DNA from: Gammaproteobacteria bacterium
GTDB lineage: Bacteria > Pseudomonadota > Gammaproteobacteria > Steroidobacterales > Steroidobacteraceae
DNA length: 48,875 nucleotides
Direction of reading: 5' to 3'
Assembly (NCBI GenBank): GCA_021773365.1
Contig: JAJFKF010000015.1
Span: forward strand, 1 to 48,875
Made by a program: the position numbers and the translations under genes. How positions within the stretch are numbered: the stretch's first letter is position 1; each line of letters begins with the position of its first letter. Positions 34,074 through 43,289 of the stretch are shown here, one piece after another. Under the pieces are notes generated by a model. It saw only the letters and a list, made by a program, of their open reading frames with translations. It was not told the DNA's origin and made no database searches.

Positions 34074-35633
34074 ATGCGTTTTCTGTCCTTCCTGCTGTCT
34101 GCCTTGCTGATCCTGCCCGGCGGCACACTCCGTGCCCAGAGCACTGGCAGCAAGCAGTCATCCCCGCCAGTAATCGGCAGCGACCTGCCGAACATCGGCA
34201 CCCCGGCCGATTCAGTCTGGACCCAGGACGAGGAGTACCAGGTCGGCCGTATGGTCATGAAAGGCCTGCGTGATGCCGGCCAGCTGTTCGAGGACCCGGA
34301 GATCAACGACTACCTGCAGTCCGTGGGCGGGCGTCTGGTCAGCCACGCGCAGAACCACGGCCAGCGCTTCACCATCTTTGCGGTGAAGGGCTCCCAGATC
34401 AATGCCTTCGCCCTGCCCGGCGGGTTCATCGGCGTCAATGCCGGCCTGCTGCTGGCCACGGAGAACGAAAGCGAGCTGGCAGGGGTGCTGGCGCACGAAA
34501 TCTCCCACGTCACCCAGCGGCACATCGCGCGCGGCGTGAAGGCACAGAGCCGCTCCGCGCTGGTCTCGGCGGCCGCACTGCTGGCTGCCATCCTGGTCGG
34601 GGCAGCGGGCGGCAATGGCGATGCCATGATGGGCGCCATCGCCGTGGCGCAGGGCGCGGCGCAGCAGCAGCAGCTGAACTTCACCCGCGCCAACGAGTAC
34701 GAGGCCGATCGTATCGGCATCGGCGTGCTGGCCGCGGCCGGGTTCAACCCGCAGTCCATGCCGGATTTCTTCGAGACGCTGGGTCGTCATTACGGCACCC
34801 GGCCCGGCTACATCCCCGAGCTGCTGCAGACCCACCCGCTCACCGCCAATCGAATCGCCGAGGCGCGCAACCGCGCCCGTGAGTTCGAACCACGCGAAGT
34901 GAACGATTCCACCAGCTATCTGCTCGCCCGCGAACGCCTGCGGGTGCTGACTGCGCCGGAAGAGATGGACCCCAGCAGCTACTACGAAAAACTCATCTCC
35001 ACCGACGCGCACCTCAACGACGGGCGGCGCTACGGACGCGCAGTGGCGCTGATGAACTCCAACAAGGCGGAAGAAGCCATTCCCATCCTGGAGAATCTCG
35101 CCGCCGCCGATCCGGCCATCACCCAGTACCGCTCCGCCCTGGGCGAGGCGCAGATGCTGGCCGGACGCGTGGATGAGTCGCTGAGCACCTTCGATCAGGC
35201 CATGCGCCTGTTCCCGCGCAATGTGCCATTGACCATGCGCTACGCCGGCGCGCTGATGCGCGCCGACCAGGCGCGTCTCGCGCACCAGATACTGCTGGAC
35301 CTGTTCAACGCCGTGGCCCCCACGCCCGAACAGGCGCGCTTCATCGCACTGTGCGCCAACGCCGCGGGCGATATCGGCGATGCCCATTCCTACATGGCCG
35401 AGTATCACGTCATGAGCGGCGAACTGGTGCTGGCGATCAACCAGCTGCAGCTGGCACTGGCGGTGCCGAGCCTGACCGACGTTCAAAAGGCACGCTTCCA
35501 GGCACGCATGGAACAGCTGCAGGAATTCGTGCCCAAGGGCGGCAGTCGACTGGCGCGGCGCGACGGTCCGCAGCGCGATGATGAAAACGAGAATCGACGC
35601 CGTCCACATCAGGGTAGAATGTCGGCCTTCTGA
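34074..35633 (+). CDS. bepA: BepA-like periplasmic M48 metalloprotease with TPR domain
   Basis: The 519-residue protein has a signal peptide (ending LRA) and an M48 protease domain with zinc motif HEISH (H141, E142, H145) and the third-ligand segment EYEAD (208-212). A TPR-rich C-terminal half follows (EAIPILENLAAADP; DESLSTFDQAMRLFP). BepA degrades or helps assemble LptD and BAM substrates in the periplasm. It is followed 21 bp later by mlaA, another outer-membrane maintenance gene. The start has GAAGAGGA upstream. Confidence 0.94.
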   Translation: MRFLSFLLSALLILPGGTLRAQSTGSKQSSPPVIGSDLPNIGTPADSVWTQDEEYQVGRMVMKGLRDAGQLFEDPEINDYLQSVGGRLVSHAQNHGQRFTIFAVKGSQINAFALPGGFIGVNAGLLLATENESELAGVLAHEISHVTQRHIARGVKAQSRSALVSAAALLAAILVGAAGGNGDAMMGAIAVAQGAAQQQQLNFTRANEYEADRIGIGVLAAAGFNPQSMPDFFETLGRHYGTRPGYIPELLQTHPLTANRIAEARNRAREFEPREVNDSTSYLLARERLRVLTAPEEMDPSSYYEKLISTDAHLNDGRRYGRAVALMNSNKAEEAIPILENLAAADPAITQYRSALGEAQMLAGRVDESLSTFDQAMRLFPRNVPLTMRYAGALMRADQARLAHQILLDLFNAVAPTPEQARFIALCANAAGDIGDAHSYMAEYHVMSGELVLAINQLQLALAVPSLTDVQKARFQARMEQLQEFVPKGGSRLARRDGPQRDDENENRRRPHQGRMSAF

Positions 35634-35654
35634 CCACCCTGACCGGAATCAAAA

Positions 35655-36446
35655 ATGGACTTGCCTGGCTGCATCGCCATGGTCCGGCTGCCACGCCGGA
35701 CTGTACCCACACTGATCACCGTCGCGGCGACGACCGCCCTGCTCGGCGGCTGCGCCGCCACCTCACCGCGCCAGCCCACCGCCGGCGACCCCTGGGAGCC
35801 GATGAACCGGGCCATCTTCAGCTTCAACGACGCTGTCGATCGCGCTGCCTTGAAGCCTGTCGCCAAAGGCTACCGCAAGATCACGCCGAACTGGTTTCGT
35901 CGCGGCGTGGGCAATTTCTTCACCAATCTCGAACAGCCCAGGGTCATCATCAACGAAGTACTGCAGGGCAAGCCCGGACCGGCACTGATGGACACTGGCC
36001 GACTGGTGATCAACACCGTCTTCGGCATCGGCGGCGTTTTCGATCTGGCCAGCGCCAATGGCATGCCGCTCAATGATGAGGACTTCGGCCAGACCCTGGC
36101 GGTGTGGGGCGTGCCCTCCGGCCCCTATCTCATGCTGCCCTTCCTTGGCCCCAGCACATTGCGCGATGCGCCTTCACGCGGCGCGGATTACTACCTCGAC
36201 CCGCAGACCTATGCGGAGCTGAAATCCAGCGAGAAGATCGGTCTGCGCGTAGTGGAACTGGTCGATGTCCGCGCACGACTGCTGGCCAGCGAGGCGGCGC
36301 TGGATCAGGCGTTCGATCGATATGCGTTCATCCGCAATGCCTGGCGGCAGCGGCGCGAGTACCTCATCTACGACGGCAATGTGCCGCTGCAGGAGGATGA
36401 ACTCACGGACGAGGACTGGGCTGCAGAAGATCCTCCACCTCGCTAA
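35655..36446 (+). CDS. mlaA: MlaA outer-membrane lipoprotein
   Basis: The 263-residue protein has a lipobox (LLGGC), then the VacJ/MlaA signature: DPWEPMNRAIFSFND, GNFFTNLEQPRVIINEVLQG, VWGVPSGPYLMLPFLGPSTL and RGADYYLDP. It removes misplaced phospholipids from the outer leaflet and passes them to MlaC. The partner genes mlaFEDCB lie immediately after it on the other strand, and its last 44 bp overlap the end of mlaB. ATG at 35679 is a second possible start. Confidence 0.95.
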   Translation: MDLPGCIAMVRLPRRTVPTLITVAATTALLGGCAATSPRQPTAGDPWEPMNRAIFSFNDAVDRAALKPVAKGYRKITPNWFRRGVGNFFTNLEQPRVIINEVLQGKPGPALMDTGRLVINTVFGIGGVFDLASANGMPLNDEDFGQTLAVWGVPSGPYLMLPFLGPSTLRDAPSRGADYYLDPQTYAELKSSEKIGLRVVELVDVRARLLASEAALDQAFDRYAFIRNAWRQRREYLIYDGNVPLQEDELTDEDWAAEDPPPR

Positions 36447-36723
36447 TGCGGGCGATGGCCTGTATCTGCTCCGGCAGATTGCTGAACTTCACCTCACGCC
36501 CGTAGTGGCGCCCCCAGTTCAGCCACTCCAGCAGCAGCGCCAGTCCGGCGCTGTCGGCCTGACTGACGCCGGCCAGATCGATTTCAATTGCGCCCTGTCC
36601 TTCAAACATCTTCTTGCTACGCACCAACAGCGCGCCGGCCGTGGTGAAGCCCAGCGCACCCTCTATGCGGAAGCGCCCTGCCCCACTGGCCTGGAGACCA
36701 TCAGCCGCGTTTGATCCGCTCAT
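36403..36723 (-). CDS. mlaB: MlaB STAS-domain protein
   Basis: The 106-residue STAS-domain protein has IEIDLAGVSQADSAGLALLL with the conserved Ser of the anti-sigma-antagonist fold, and NLPEQIQAIARISEVEDLL. MlaB binds the MlaF ATPase and supports the MlaFEDB complex. The ATG directly follows the mlaC stop. It is the last gene of mlaFEDCB and runs antisense into the end of mlaA. Confidence 0.9.
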   Translation of the reverse strand: MSGSNAADGLQASGAGRFRIEGALGFTTAGALLVRSKKMFEGQGAIEIDLAGVSQADSAGLALLLEWLNWGRHYGREVKFSNLPEQIQAIARISEVEDLLQPSPRP

Positions 36724-37365
36724 TCAGCCCTGCTTCGCCGGCGGTTTGTAGCCGCTGGTCTCCAGCCTCTTGATCACCGCCTCCAGACCTTTCTGGCGGA
36801 TCTCCGCACCCATGTCATCGTGCAGACTGGTTACGTAACTGATGCCCTCGATGACCACATCCCAGGCCTTCCAGCCCGCAGCCGTGCGGCGCAGAACGTA
36901 GTCCACGTTCACCGACGTCCCATCGTTGCGCTGCACGCGGGTCTGCACCTTTGCCAGGCTGGACTTGGCATCGCCGCGGAAGGGCAGCACCACCAGGCGG
37001 TCGGCGGTGAAATCGATCAGCGCATCGCCATACGTTCCCAGCAACGCCTGATAGAACGCCTTGACGAAGCGCGTACGCTGCTCCGCGGAGGCATTGGTCC
37101 AGTGCTCGCGGCCGAGGATGCGCTTGGCGGCATACTCGGTATCGAAGTTCGGCAGCAGAATTTCATCAACCAGCTGGCGCACCTTGGACGGATCCCTGGT
37201 GTACTCCTCCCGGTTCGCATCGAGTGCGCGCAGCATTTTCTGCGCGCTGCTCTCGATCACCGCGCGCGGACCATCCTGCGTGTCCGCTGCCGACACCGGT
37301 GCTATTGCTGCTGCGACCAGCCAGGTCAGTGCAAATGCCGCCGTCATTGATTTCATGGATCTCAT
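36724..37365 (-). CDS. mlaC: MlaC periplasmic phospholipid carrier
   Basis: The 213-residue protein has a signal peptide (ending VSA) and the MlaC domain (RDPSKVRQLVDEILLPNFDT, AYQALLGTYGDALIDF-like segment, VNVDYVLRRTAAGWKAWDVV, IEGISYV). It shuttles phospholipid between MlaA and MlaD. A strong AGGAGGG precedes the ATG, which overlaps the mlaD stop (ATGA, 37362-37365). Confidence 0.95.
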   Translation of the reverse strand: MRSMKSMTAAFALTWLVAAAIAPVSAADTQDGPRAVIESSAQKMLRALDANREEYTRDPSKVRQLVDEILLPNFDTEYAAKRILGREHWTNASAEQRTRFVKAFYQALLGTYGDALIDFTADRLVVLPFRGDAKSSLAKVQTRVQRNDGTSVNVDYVLRRTAAGWKAWDVVIEGISYVTSLHDDMGAEIRQKGLEAVIKRLETSGYKPPAKQG

Positions 37366-37859
37366 TCCGCGCCCTCCTCTGCTTCACCGCTGCCATTGCC
37401 ACGGCCGGCCATGCTGAGCATGAACTTGCCGATCAGCTTCTCCAGCACCAGGGCTGAATGCGTCAGTTCGATCCGGTCCTGGTCAACAAAAAACGTATCC
37501 GACAGCCCAGCGGCAATGCCGATGTACTGATTGCCCAGCAGCCCCTGGGTGAAAATACCCGCATCACTGTCATCGGGAATGCGGCTGTACTGCTCGTCGA
37601 TGCGCATCTGCACCACCGCACGATAGTCGCTGTCATCGAAGCTGATATCGGTGACCCGACCGATATTCACCCCGGCGATCGACACCGGCGCACCCACCTT
37701 CAGGCCGCCGATCTGGTCGAATCTGGCGCTGAGCAGGTAGCCGTGCCGCTGCACGCCCACCCGCTCGGCGGTGATCTCCGTCACCATGAAGAACAGCGCC
37801 GCCAGCCCCAGCACCACGAACAGCCCCGTTCCCACTTCAATTGCACGTGTTTGTCGCAT
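37362..37859 (-). CDS. mlaD: MlaD substrate-binding MCE protein
   Basis: The 165-residue protein has one N-terminal membrane helix (about 9-28) and one MCE domain (ARFDQIGGLKVGAPVSIAGV, then VGRVTDISF-type strand and GIFTQGLLGNQYIGI). The C-terminus is short and Gly/Glu-rich. It forms the hexameric periplasmic ring of the Mla transporter. It is encoded between mlaE and mlaC. Confidence 0.95.
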   Translation of the reverse strand: MRQTRAIEVGTGLFVVLGLAALFFMVTEITAERVGVQRHGYLLSARFDQIGGLKVGAPVSIAGVNIGRVTDISFDDSDYRAVVQMRIDEQYSRIPDDSDAGIFTQGLLGNQYIGIAAGLSDTFFVDQDRIELTHSALVLEKLIGKFMLSMAGRGNGSGEAEEGAE

Positions 37860-37870
37860 GATCCACCTGA

Positions 37871-38641
37871 CTACAGCATGAACGCCGTAAGAATAAAATT
37901 CAGAATGAGTGTGGCCACCGAGGAGACCACCACGGTACGTGTAGTCGCCCGCCCGATGCCCTCGGCCGTGGGCGCGGCATTGTAGCCCTCGTATACGGCG
38001 ATCAGGCTGCAGGCAATACCGAATACCGTACCCTTGATCAGCCCCTCATAGATGTCGGCCAGCTCAACCGCAGAGCGCATCTGTGACCAGAAGCTGCCCG
38101 GATCAATCTTGACCTGCTGCACGCCCACCAGCTGCACGCCGAAAATGGCGATGGCGATAAAGATAGCCGTCAGCAGCGGCATGGCCAGCACCCCGCCCAG
38201 GAAACGCGGCAGGGCCACGCGGCGCAGCGGGTCCACCGCCATCATTTCCATGGCGGCCAGCTGATCGGTGGCGCGCATCAATCCCAGTTCGGAAGCCAGC
38301 GCCGAACCGGCCCGGCCGGCAAACAGCAATGCCGTGAGCACCGGACCAAGCTGCTTGGTCAGCGCCAGTGCGGCGCCGGCGCCGAGAATGTCCTCGGAGG
38401 CCACGCGCGACAGCAGGTCGTAGCCGAGCAGGGCCAGCACCATGCCGACAAACAGGCCGCAGGTCATGATGATCAGCAGCGACAGCGCGCCGGCATTGTA
38501 GATCTGGTGCACCACCAGTCGCGGTCGCAGCACGGCTGCCGGCGTGGCGGCCAGCAGCCGGCCGAGAAACATCATCATGCGCCCGAAGGTGGCCAGTGAA
38601 TCCCGCGCCGAACCGACGATGTCCCCGATCATGCCGTTCAC
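37871..38641 (-). CDS. mlaE: MlaE permease
   Basis: The 256-residue integral membrane protein has the MlaE family text: ALSLLIIMTCGLFVGMVLAL, LGPVLTALLFAGRAGSALAS, ELGLMRATDQLAAMEMMAVD and FGIACSLIAVYEGYNA. The start is a GTG at 38641, overlapping the mlaF stop (GTGA) with GGAG eight bases upstream. An ATG at 38632 is possible. It forms the inner-membrane channel of MlaFEDB. Confidence 0.95.
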   Translation of the reverse strand: MNGMIGDIVGSARDSLATFGRMMMFLGRLLAATPAAVLRPRLVVHQIYNAGALSLLIIMTCGLFVGMVLALLGYDLLSRVASEDILGAGAALALTKQLGPVLTALLFAGRAGSALASELGLMRATDQLAAMEMMAVDPLRRVALPRFLGGVLAMPLLTAIFIAIAIFGVQLVGVQQVKIDPGSFWSQMRSAVELADIYEGLIKGTVFGIACSLIAVYEGYNAAPTAEGIGRATTRTVVVSSVATLILNFILTAFML

Positions 38642-39429
38642 GGCGCACGCTCCAGCAACTGACCGTGATAGTCCGGTGCCGGATAGTGAAAGGGGACCGG
38701 GCCGTCCGGCAGACCCTGCATGAACTGGCGCACGATCTGTGCATCGCTGCCATTCAGGTCCTGCGGTGTGCCGGCGGCGGCAATGCTGCCGTCCGACAGC
38801 AGGTAGATGGTGTCGGCCACGCTGCAGATCTCCTGCACGTCATGCGACACGATAATACTGGTGATACCCAGCGCGTCGTTGGTTTGCCGGATCAGCCGCA
38901 ACACCACGCCCATGGAGATGGGATCAAGACCGGCGAAGGGTTCATCGTAGACAAGCAGCCTGGGGTCCATCACCATCGCCCGTGCCAGCGCCACCCGCCG
39001 CGCCATGCCGCCGGAAAGCTCCGCCGGCATCAGCTGCGCGGCGCCGCGCAGACCCACGGTCTGCAGCTTGGTCAGCACGATGTGACGAATAAGCCGTTCC
39101 GGCAGACGGGTATGTTCACGCAGCGGAAAGGCCACGTTCTCGAAGACATCAAAATCGGTGAGCAGCGCGCCGTTCTGGAACAGCATGCCCATGCGCCGGC
39201 GCAGATCCAGCAATTGCGTGCGCCCCAGTGCACCGACATCCTGTCCGTCCACCTCGACATTGCCGCTGTCCGGACGCTGCTGGCCGGTCATCATCCGCAG
39301 CAGGGTGGTTTTGCCCGTGCCGCTGGGCCCCATGATGGCCGTCACGCTGCCGCGGCGGACATTGAGGTCGATGCCGCTGAAGATCACCCGCCCGTTGATG
39401 GAAAAATGCAGCCCCCGAACGACGACCAT
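38638..39429 (-). CDS. mlaF: MlaF ATP-binding protein
   Basis: The 263-residue ABC ATPase has Walker A GPSGTGKT, Q-loop, ABC signature ELSGGMARRVALARAM, Walker B LLVYDEPFAG and the H-loop (SHDV). Its C-terminal GPVPFHYPAPDYHGQLL is specific for MlaF. I start at the ATG at 39429, preceded by GAGGA six bases upstream and matching the family N-terminus; the open frame from a TTG at 39489 has no similarity in its extra 20 codons. It begins mlaFEDCB, 56 bp after the aldolase. Confidence 0.95.
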   Translation of the reverse strand: MVVVRGLHFSINGRVIFSGIDLNVRRGSVTAIMGPSGTGKTTLLRMMTGQQRPDSGNVEVDGQDVGALGRTQLLDLRRRMGMLFQNGALLTDFDVFENVAFPLREHTRLPERLIRHIVLTKLQTVGLRGAAQLMPAELSGGMARRVALARAMVMDPRLLVYDEPFAGLDPISMGVVLRLIRQTNDALGITSIIVSHDVQEICSVADTIYLLSDGSIAAAGTPQDLNGSDAQIVRQFMQGLPDGPVPFHYPAPDYHGQLLERAP

Positions 39430-39485
39430 GTCGTTCCTCTTCCCCCCTGCCGCTGGCGGCAGAGAGTCGGAAGTGGGCGTATTGC

Positions 39486-40511
39486 TCAAGCCGCGCCTTT
39501 TTCCAGCTCAGCCTTCCACTGCCCCAGCACGGCCAGGCCGTTCATGTGCGCCCGATGGGCAAAGGCCTTCTGCGCGGCAGGTACATTCCCTGCCTTGCCG
39601 GCCCAGGCCTTCTGCGGCGCGGCCTGCAGGGCACGGCCGTAGGAGAAGGTCAGCGTCCACGGCAGCGTATAGCCAGCATTCATGGCATTGAGGTGCGCAG
39701 TCGCTTCCACGTCGGACTGTCCACCGGACAGGAAGGCGATGCCGGGCACCGCGGGCGGCACACAGCGCTTGAGAATCTTCACTGTGCGCTCGGCCACCTC
39801 GGCCACCCCGGCCTGCTGCGCGCATTTCTTGCCGGAGACAATCATGTTCGGTTTGAGCACCATGCCTTCCAGCTCCACCTTCGCGTAGTACAGCTCCTGG
39901 AAGACTTCCTTCAGCACAAACTCCGTCACCGACTCGCAGCGGGCGATGTCGTGGTCGCCGTCCATCAGCACTTCGGGTTCCACGATGGGAACGATCTTCT
40001 GCTCCTGGCACAGGGCCGCATAGCGCGCCAGCGCCTGGGCGTTCTGGTGCAGGCAGCCGTAGCTGGGAATGCCGGCACCGATGTCGATCACCGCCCGCCA
40101 TTTGGCGAAACGCGCACCGAGGCCGTGGTACTCGGCCAGGCGCTCGCGCAGGCCATCCAGCCCCTCGGTAATGGTTTCGCCAGGGCAGCCGGCCAGCCGC
40201 TTGGCGCCGGCGTCCACCTTGATGCCCGGAATGGCGCCGCTGTTCTGGATGATTCTGGCCAGCGGCGTGCCGTCCGCGCCCTTCTGGCGCAGGGTCTCGT
40301 CATAGAGGATGACGCCGGAGACATAGTTTTTCATGGCTTCATCGGTGCGAAACAGCAGCTCGCGGTAGTCGCGGCGGCTGTTCTCGGTGGATTCCACGCT
40401 GATCGCGTCGAAGCGCTTCTTGATGGTGCCGCCGGACTCGTCCGCCGCCAGAATACCCTTGCCCTTCGCCACCATCGCCTGGGCGATGGCATGCAATTCG
40501 TTCGCCGCCAT
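39486..40511 (-). CDS. Class I fructose-bisphosphate aldolase
   Basis: The 341-residue protein cleaves fructose 1,6-bisphosphate in glycolysis and works in reverse in gluconeogenesis. Motifs are GKGILAADES, VDAGAKRLAG, IVPIVEPEVLMDGDHD and the Schiff-base lysine in VLKPNMI, followed by PGIAFLSGGQS. This is the eukaryote-type class I family, common in some proteobacteria. GGAGG stands nine bases before the ATG at 40511; an ATG two codons upstream (40517) is too close to it. Confidence 0.95.
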   Translation of the reverse strand: MAANELHAIAQAMVAKGKGILAADESGGTIKKRFDAISVESTENSRRDYRELLFRTDEAMKNYVSGVILYDETLRQKGADGTPLARIIQNSGAIPGIKVDAGAKRLAGCPGETITEGLDGLRERLAEYHGLGARFAKWRAVIDIGAGIPSYGCLHQNAQALARYAALCQEQKIVPIVEPEVLMDGDHDIARCESVTEFVLKEVFQELYYAKVELEGMVLKPNMIVSGKKCAQQAGVAEVAERTVKILKRCVPPAVPGIAFLSGGQSDVEATAHLNAMNAGYTLPWTLTFSYGRALQAAPQKAWAGKAGNVPAAQKAFAHRAHMNGLAVLGQWKAELEKGAA

Positions 40512-40604
40512 GATCATGATCCTCCGCCGCGCCGCCGGGTGGGACGCCTCAAAAAAGGAGCGCGAGGATAGCAGATCGCATGCGGGCCCTTCACTTGCCG
40601 GGGG

Positions 40605-40629
40605 GATCAGGACTAAAATGGTCCCATAT
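40605..40629. promoter_or_regulatory. IscR/SufR-like operator in the suf promoter
   Basis: The half-palindrome GACTAAAATGGTC (40611-40623) with flanking ATAT fits the type-1 IscR consensus (GACTRWWWYAGTC core) with one central mismatch. A -10-like TAAAAT lies inside it and a -35-like TTCACT lies 18 bp upstream. Autorepression by the Rrf2 protein encoded 29 bp downstream is the likely role. Confidence 0.5.
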
Positions 40630-40657
40630 TCAGCCGCCCGGGCGGAGGCTCGTGCCA

Positions 40658-41062
40658 ATGATGCGCATCAACAAGCTGACCGACTACGCCACCGTGGTGC
40701 TGGCCCGCCTGGCCGCCGCGCCCGGCCGCCTGCATGCGGCAGCGGAACTGGCCGAGGCAACCGGCATTTCGCTGCCGACAGTGAGCAAGATTCTGAAGAA
40801 ATTACAGCGCGCCAGGCTGGTATCCTCCGCCCGCGGCGCCAGCGGCGGCTACCAGCTGAGCAGAGCACCGGCGCAGATCAGCGCCGCGGCCATTCTCGAC
40901 GCACTGGAAGGCCCGGTGGCCGTCACCGAATGCAGCGGCAAAGACAGCCGCTGCGCCATTGAGCATGCCTGCACCGTGGGACGCAGCTGGCAGCGCATCA
41001 ACGGCACCATCCGCAACACACTTGATCACGTTTCACTCGCGCAACTGGCAGGCCTGGAATAG
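40658..41062 (+). CDS. Rrf2-family SUF system regulator
   Basis: The 134-residue winged-helix protein starts MMRINKLTDYATVVLARLAA and has ATGISLPTVSKILKKLQRAR and the ARGASGGYQLSR wing. Its cluster-binding cysteines are C92, C99 and C105 (CX6CX5C). IscR has CX5CX5C, and this variant is typical of the SUF-linked regulators. GGAGG lies nine bases before the ATG. It begins the sufBCDSUT operon, with its stop joined directly to the sufB ATG, and should sense Fe-S status. Confidence 0.92.
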   Translation: MMRINKLTDYATVVLARLAAAPGRLHAAAELAEATGISLPTVSKILKKLQRARLVSSARGASGGYQLSRAPAQISAAAILDALEGPVAVTECSGKDSRCAIEHACTVGRSWQRINGTIRNTLDHVSLAQLAGLE

Positions 41063-42511
41063 ATGTCCACACCCACTGACACCCTCGAAGCGCTGGTCGG
41101 TGGCAAGTACCGTCACGGTTTTGTCACCGACATCGAATCAGACACCCTGCCGCCCGGCCTCGACGAGAACGTGGTTCGCCATATCTCGCACATGAAAAAG
41201 GAACCGGCCTTCCTGCTGGAGTGGCGGCTGAAGGCACTGCGCCACTGGTTGACCATGAAGGAGCCGCATTGGGCGCATCTGAAATACGACCCCATCGACT
41301 ACCAGTCGATTTCCTACTACTCGGCGCCGAAGTCGAAGAAGGACGGACCGAAGAGCCTCGACGAGGTCGATCCGAAGCTGCTGGAAACCTACGAGAAACT
41401 CGGCATCCCGCTGCACGAGCGCGCCGCGCTGGCCGGGGTGGCCGTTGACGCGGTCTTCGACAGCGTCTCGGTGGCCACCACCTTCAAGGAGAAACTGCAC
41501 AAGGCCGGCGTGATCTTCTGCCCGATGTCACAGGCGGTGCAGGAACATCCCGAACTGGTGGAACGCTACCTCGGCACCGTGGTGCCCTACTCCGATAATT
41601 TCTTCGCCACGCTGAACTCGGCAGTGTTCACCGACGGCTCGTTTGTATACATCCCCCAGGGCGTACGCTGCCCCATGGAGCTGTCCACGTATTTCCGTAT
41701 CAATGCGCTGAACACCGGGCAGTTCGAGCGCACGCTCATCATTGCCGACGAGGGCTCGCACGTGTCCTACCTCGAGGGCTGCTCGGCGCCGCAACGCGAC
41801 GAGAACCAGCTGCATGCCGCCGTGGTGGAGCTGGTGGCGCTCGACGACGCACAGATCAAGTACTCCACGGTGCAGAACTGGTATCCCGGCGACGAGAACG
41901 GCCGCGGCGGCATCTACAACTTCGTCACCAAGCGCGCCATGGCGCGTGGACGCAACTCGCGCATTTCCTGGACGCAGGTGGAAACCGGTTCAGCCATCAC
42001 CTGGAAGTACCCCAGCTGCATCCTCAAGGGCGAGAATTCCATCGGCGAGTTCTACTCGGTGGCTGTGGCCAACAACTGCCAGCAGGCCGACACCGGCACC
42101 AAGATGCTGCACATCGGCCGCAACACCCGCAGCACCATTGTGTCCAAGGGCATTTCCGCCGGTCGCGGTCAGAACACCTATCGCGGCCTGGTCAAGGTGA
42201 TGCCAGGGGCACATGGCGCGCGCAACTTCACCCAGTGCGATTCATTGCTGATGGGCGGCAGAAGCGGCGCGCATACCTTCCCTTATGTGGAAGTAAAGAA
42301 CCCCACTGCCACCATCGAGCACGAGGCCAGCACCTCGAAGATCAGCGACGAGCAGCTTTTCTACTGCCTGCAGCGCGGCCTGTCGACGGAGGACGCGGTG
42401 AACATGATCGTCAGCGGCTTCTGCAAAACCGTTTTTCGTGAATTACCCATGGAGTTCGCGGTGGAGGCCCAGAACCTGCTGGCCGTCAGCCTCGAAGGCG
42501 CCGTGGGTTGA
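41063..42511 (+). CDS. sufB: SufB, Fe-S scaffold subunit
   Basis: The 482-residue protein has the SufB core ([59 protein letters not shown]), the scaffold Cys in [14 protein letters not shown], and the His in ATIEHEAS. It forms the SufBC2D complex, which builds [4Fe-4S] clusters. It directly follows the regulator gene. Confidence 0.97.
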   Translation: MSTPTDTLEALVGGKYRHGFVTDIESDTLPPGLDENVVRHISHMKKEPAFLLEWRLKALRHWLTMKEPHWAHLKYDPIDYQSISYYSAPKSKKDGPKSLDEVDPKLLETYEKLGIPLHERAALAGVAVDAVFDSVSVATTFKEKLHKAGVIFCPMSQAVQEHPELVERYLGTVVPYSDNFFATLNSAVFTDGSFVYIPQGVRCPMELSTYFRINALNTGQFERTLIIADEGSHVSYLEGCSAPQRDENQLHAAVVELVALDDAQIKYSTVQNWYPGDENGRGGIYNFVTKRAMARGRNSRISWTQVETGSAITWKYPSCILKGENSIGEFYSVAVANNCQQADTGTKMLHIGRNTRSTIVSKGISAGRGQNTYRGLVKVMPGAHGARNFTQCDSLLMGGRSGAHTFPYVEVKNPTATIEHEASTSKISDEQLFYCLQRGLSTEDAVNMIVSGFCKTVFRELPMEFAVEAQNLLAVSLEGAVG

Positions 42512-42520
42512 AACAAAGAG

Positions 42521-43279
42521 ATGAATACCTTGCTCAACATCGACAATCTGCACGTCGCCGTCGGCGACAAGAAAGTACTGAACGGCCTGACACTGCAGGT
42601 ACCGGCCGGTGAAGTCCACGCCATCATGGGTCCGAATGGCTCAGGCAAAAGCACCCTGGCGCATGTACTGGCCGGCCGCCCCGGCTATGAGATTACCGCC
42701 GGCACGGTGAGCTATCAGGGCACGGACCTGCTGGCGCTGGCGCCGGAGGAACGCGCCCGCGCCGGGCTGTTCCTGGGCTTCCAGTATCCGGTGGAAATCC
42801 CGGGCGTGAACAACGTCTACCTGCTCAAGGCGGCAGTCAACGCCGCGCGCAAGCAGCACGGCCTGCCGGAGGTGGACGCCTTCGACTTCCTGACGCTGGT
42901 CAAGGAAAAGATGCAGCTTATGCAAATCGATGAGAGCTTCCTCTCCCGCGGCGTCAACGAAGGCTTCTCCGGTGGTGAGAAGAAACGCAACGAGATCCTG
43001 CAGATGCTGATACTGGAGCCAAAGCTGGCGGTGCTGGATGAAACCGACTCCGGCCTGGACATCGATGCACTGAAGATCGTCGCCAACGGCGTGAACAGCC
43101 TGCGCGCGCCAGAGCGCAGCTTTGTTCTGGTCACTCACTACCAGCGCCTGCTCGATTACATCGTTCCGGACCGCGTGCATGTGCTGGTGCGCGGCCGCAT
43201 CGCCCGCAGCGGCGACCGCGAACTGGCGCTGGAGCTGGAGCGGCGCGGCTACGACTGGATTTCCCAGGAAGCGGCCTGA
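42521..43279 (+). CDS. sufC: SufC ATPase
   Basis: The 252-residue ABC-type ATPase has Walker A GPNGSGKST, the SufC-specific FLGFQYPVEIPGV, signature EGFSGGEKKRNEILQ, Walker B AVLDETDSGLD and a terminal H-loop (VTHYQRLLDYI). It powers the SufBCD scaffold. It lies 9 bp after sufB and 10 bp before sufD. Confidence 0.98.
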   Translation: MNTLLNIDNLHVAVGDKKVLNGLTLQVPAGEVHAIMGPNGSGKSTLAHVLAGRPGYEITAGTVSYQGTDLLALAPEERARAGLFLGFQYPVEIPGVNNVYLLKAAVNAARKQHGLPEVDAFDFLTLVKEKMQLMQIDESFLSRGVNEGFSGGEKKRNEILQMLILEPKLAVLDETDSGLDIDALKIVANGVNSLRAPERSFVLVTHYQRLLDYIVPDRVHVLVRGRIARSGDRELALELERRGYDWISQEAA

Positions 43280-43289
43280 GGACTGACGC

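Noticed and set aside
34212-35609. A 465-codon open frame on the minus strand.
   Set aside because: It is a shadow of bepA in GC-rich DNA; the plus strand has the HEISH zinc motif and a signal peptide.
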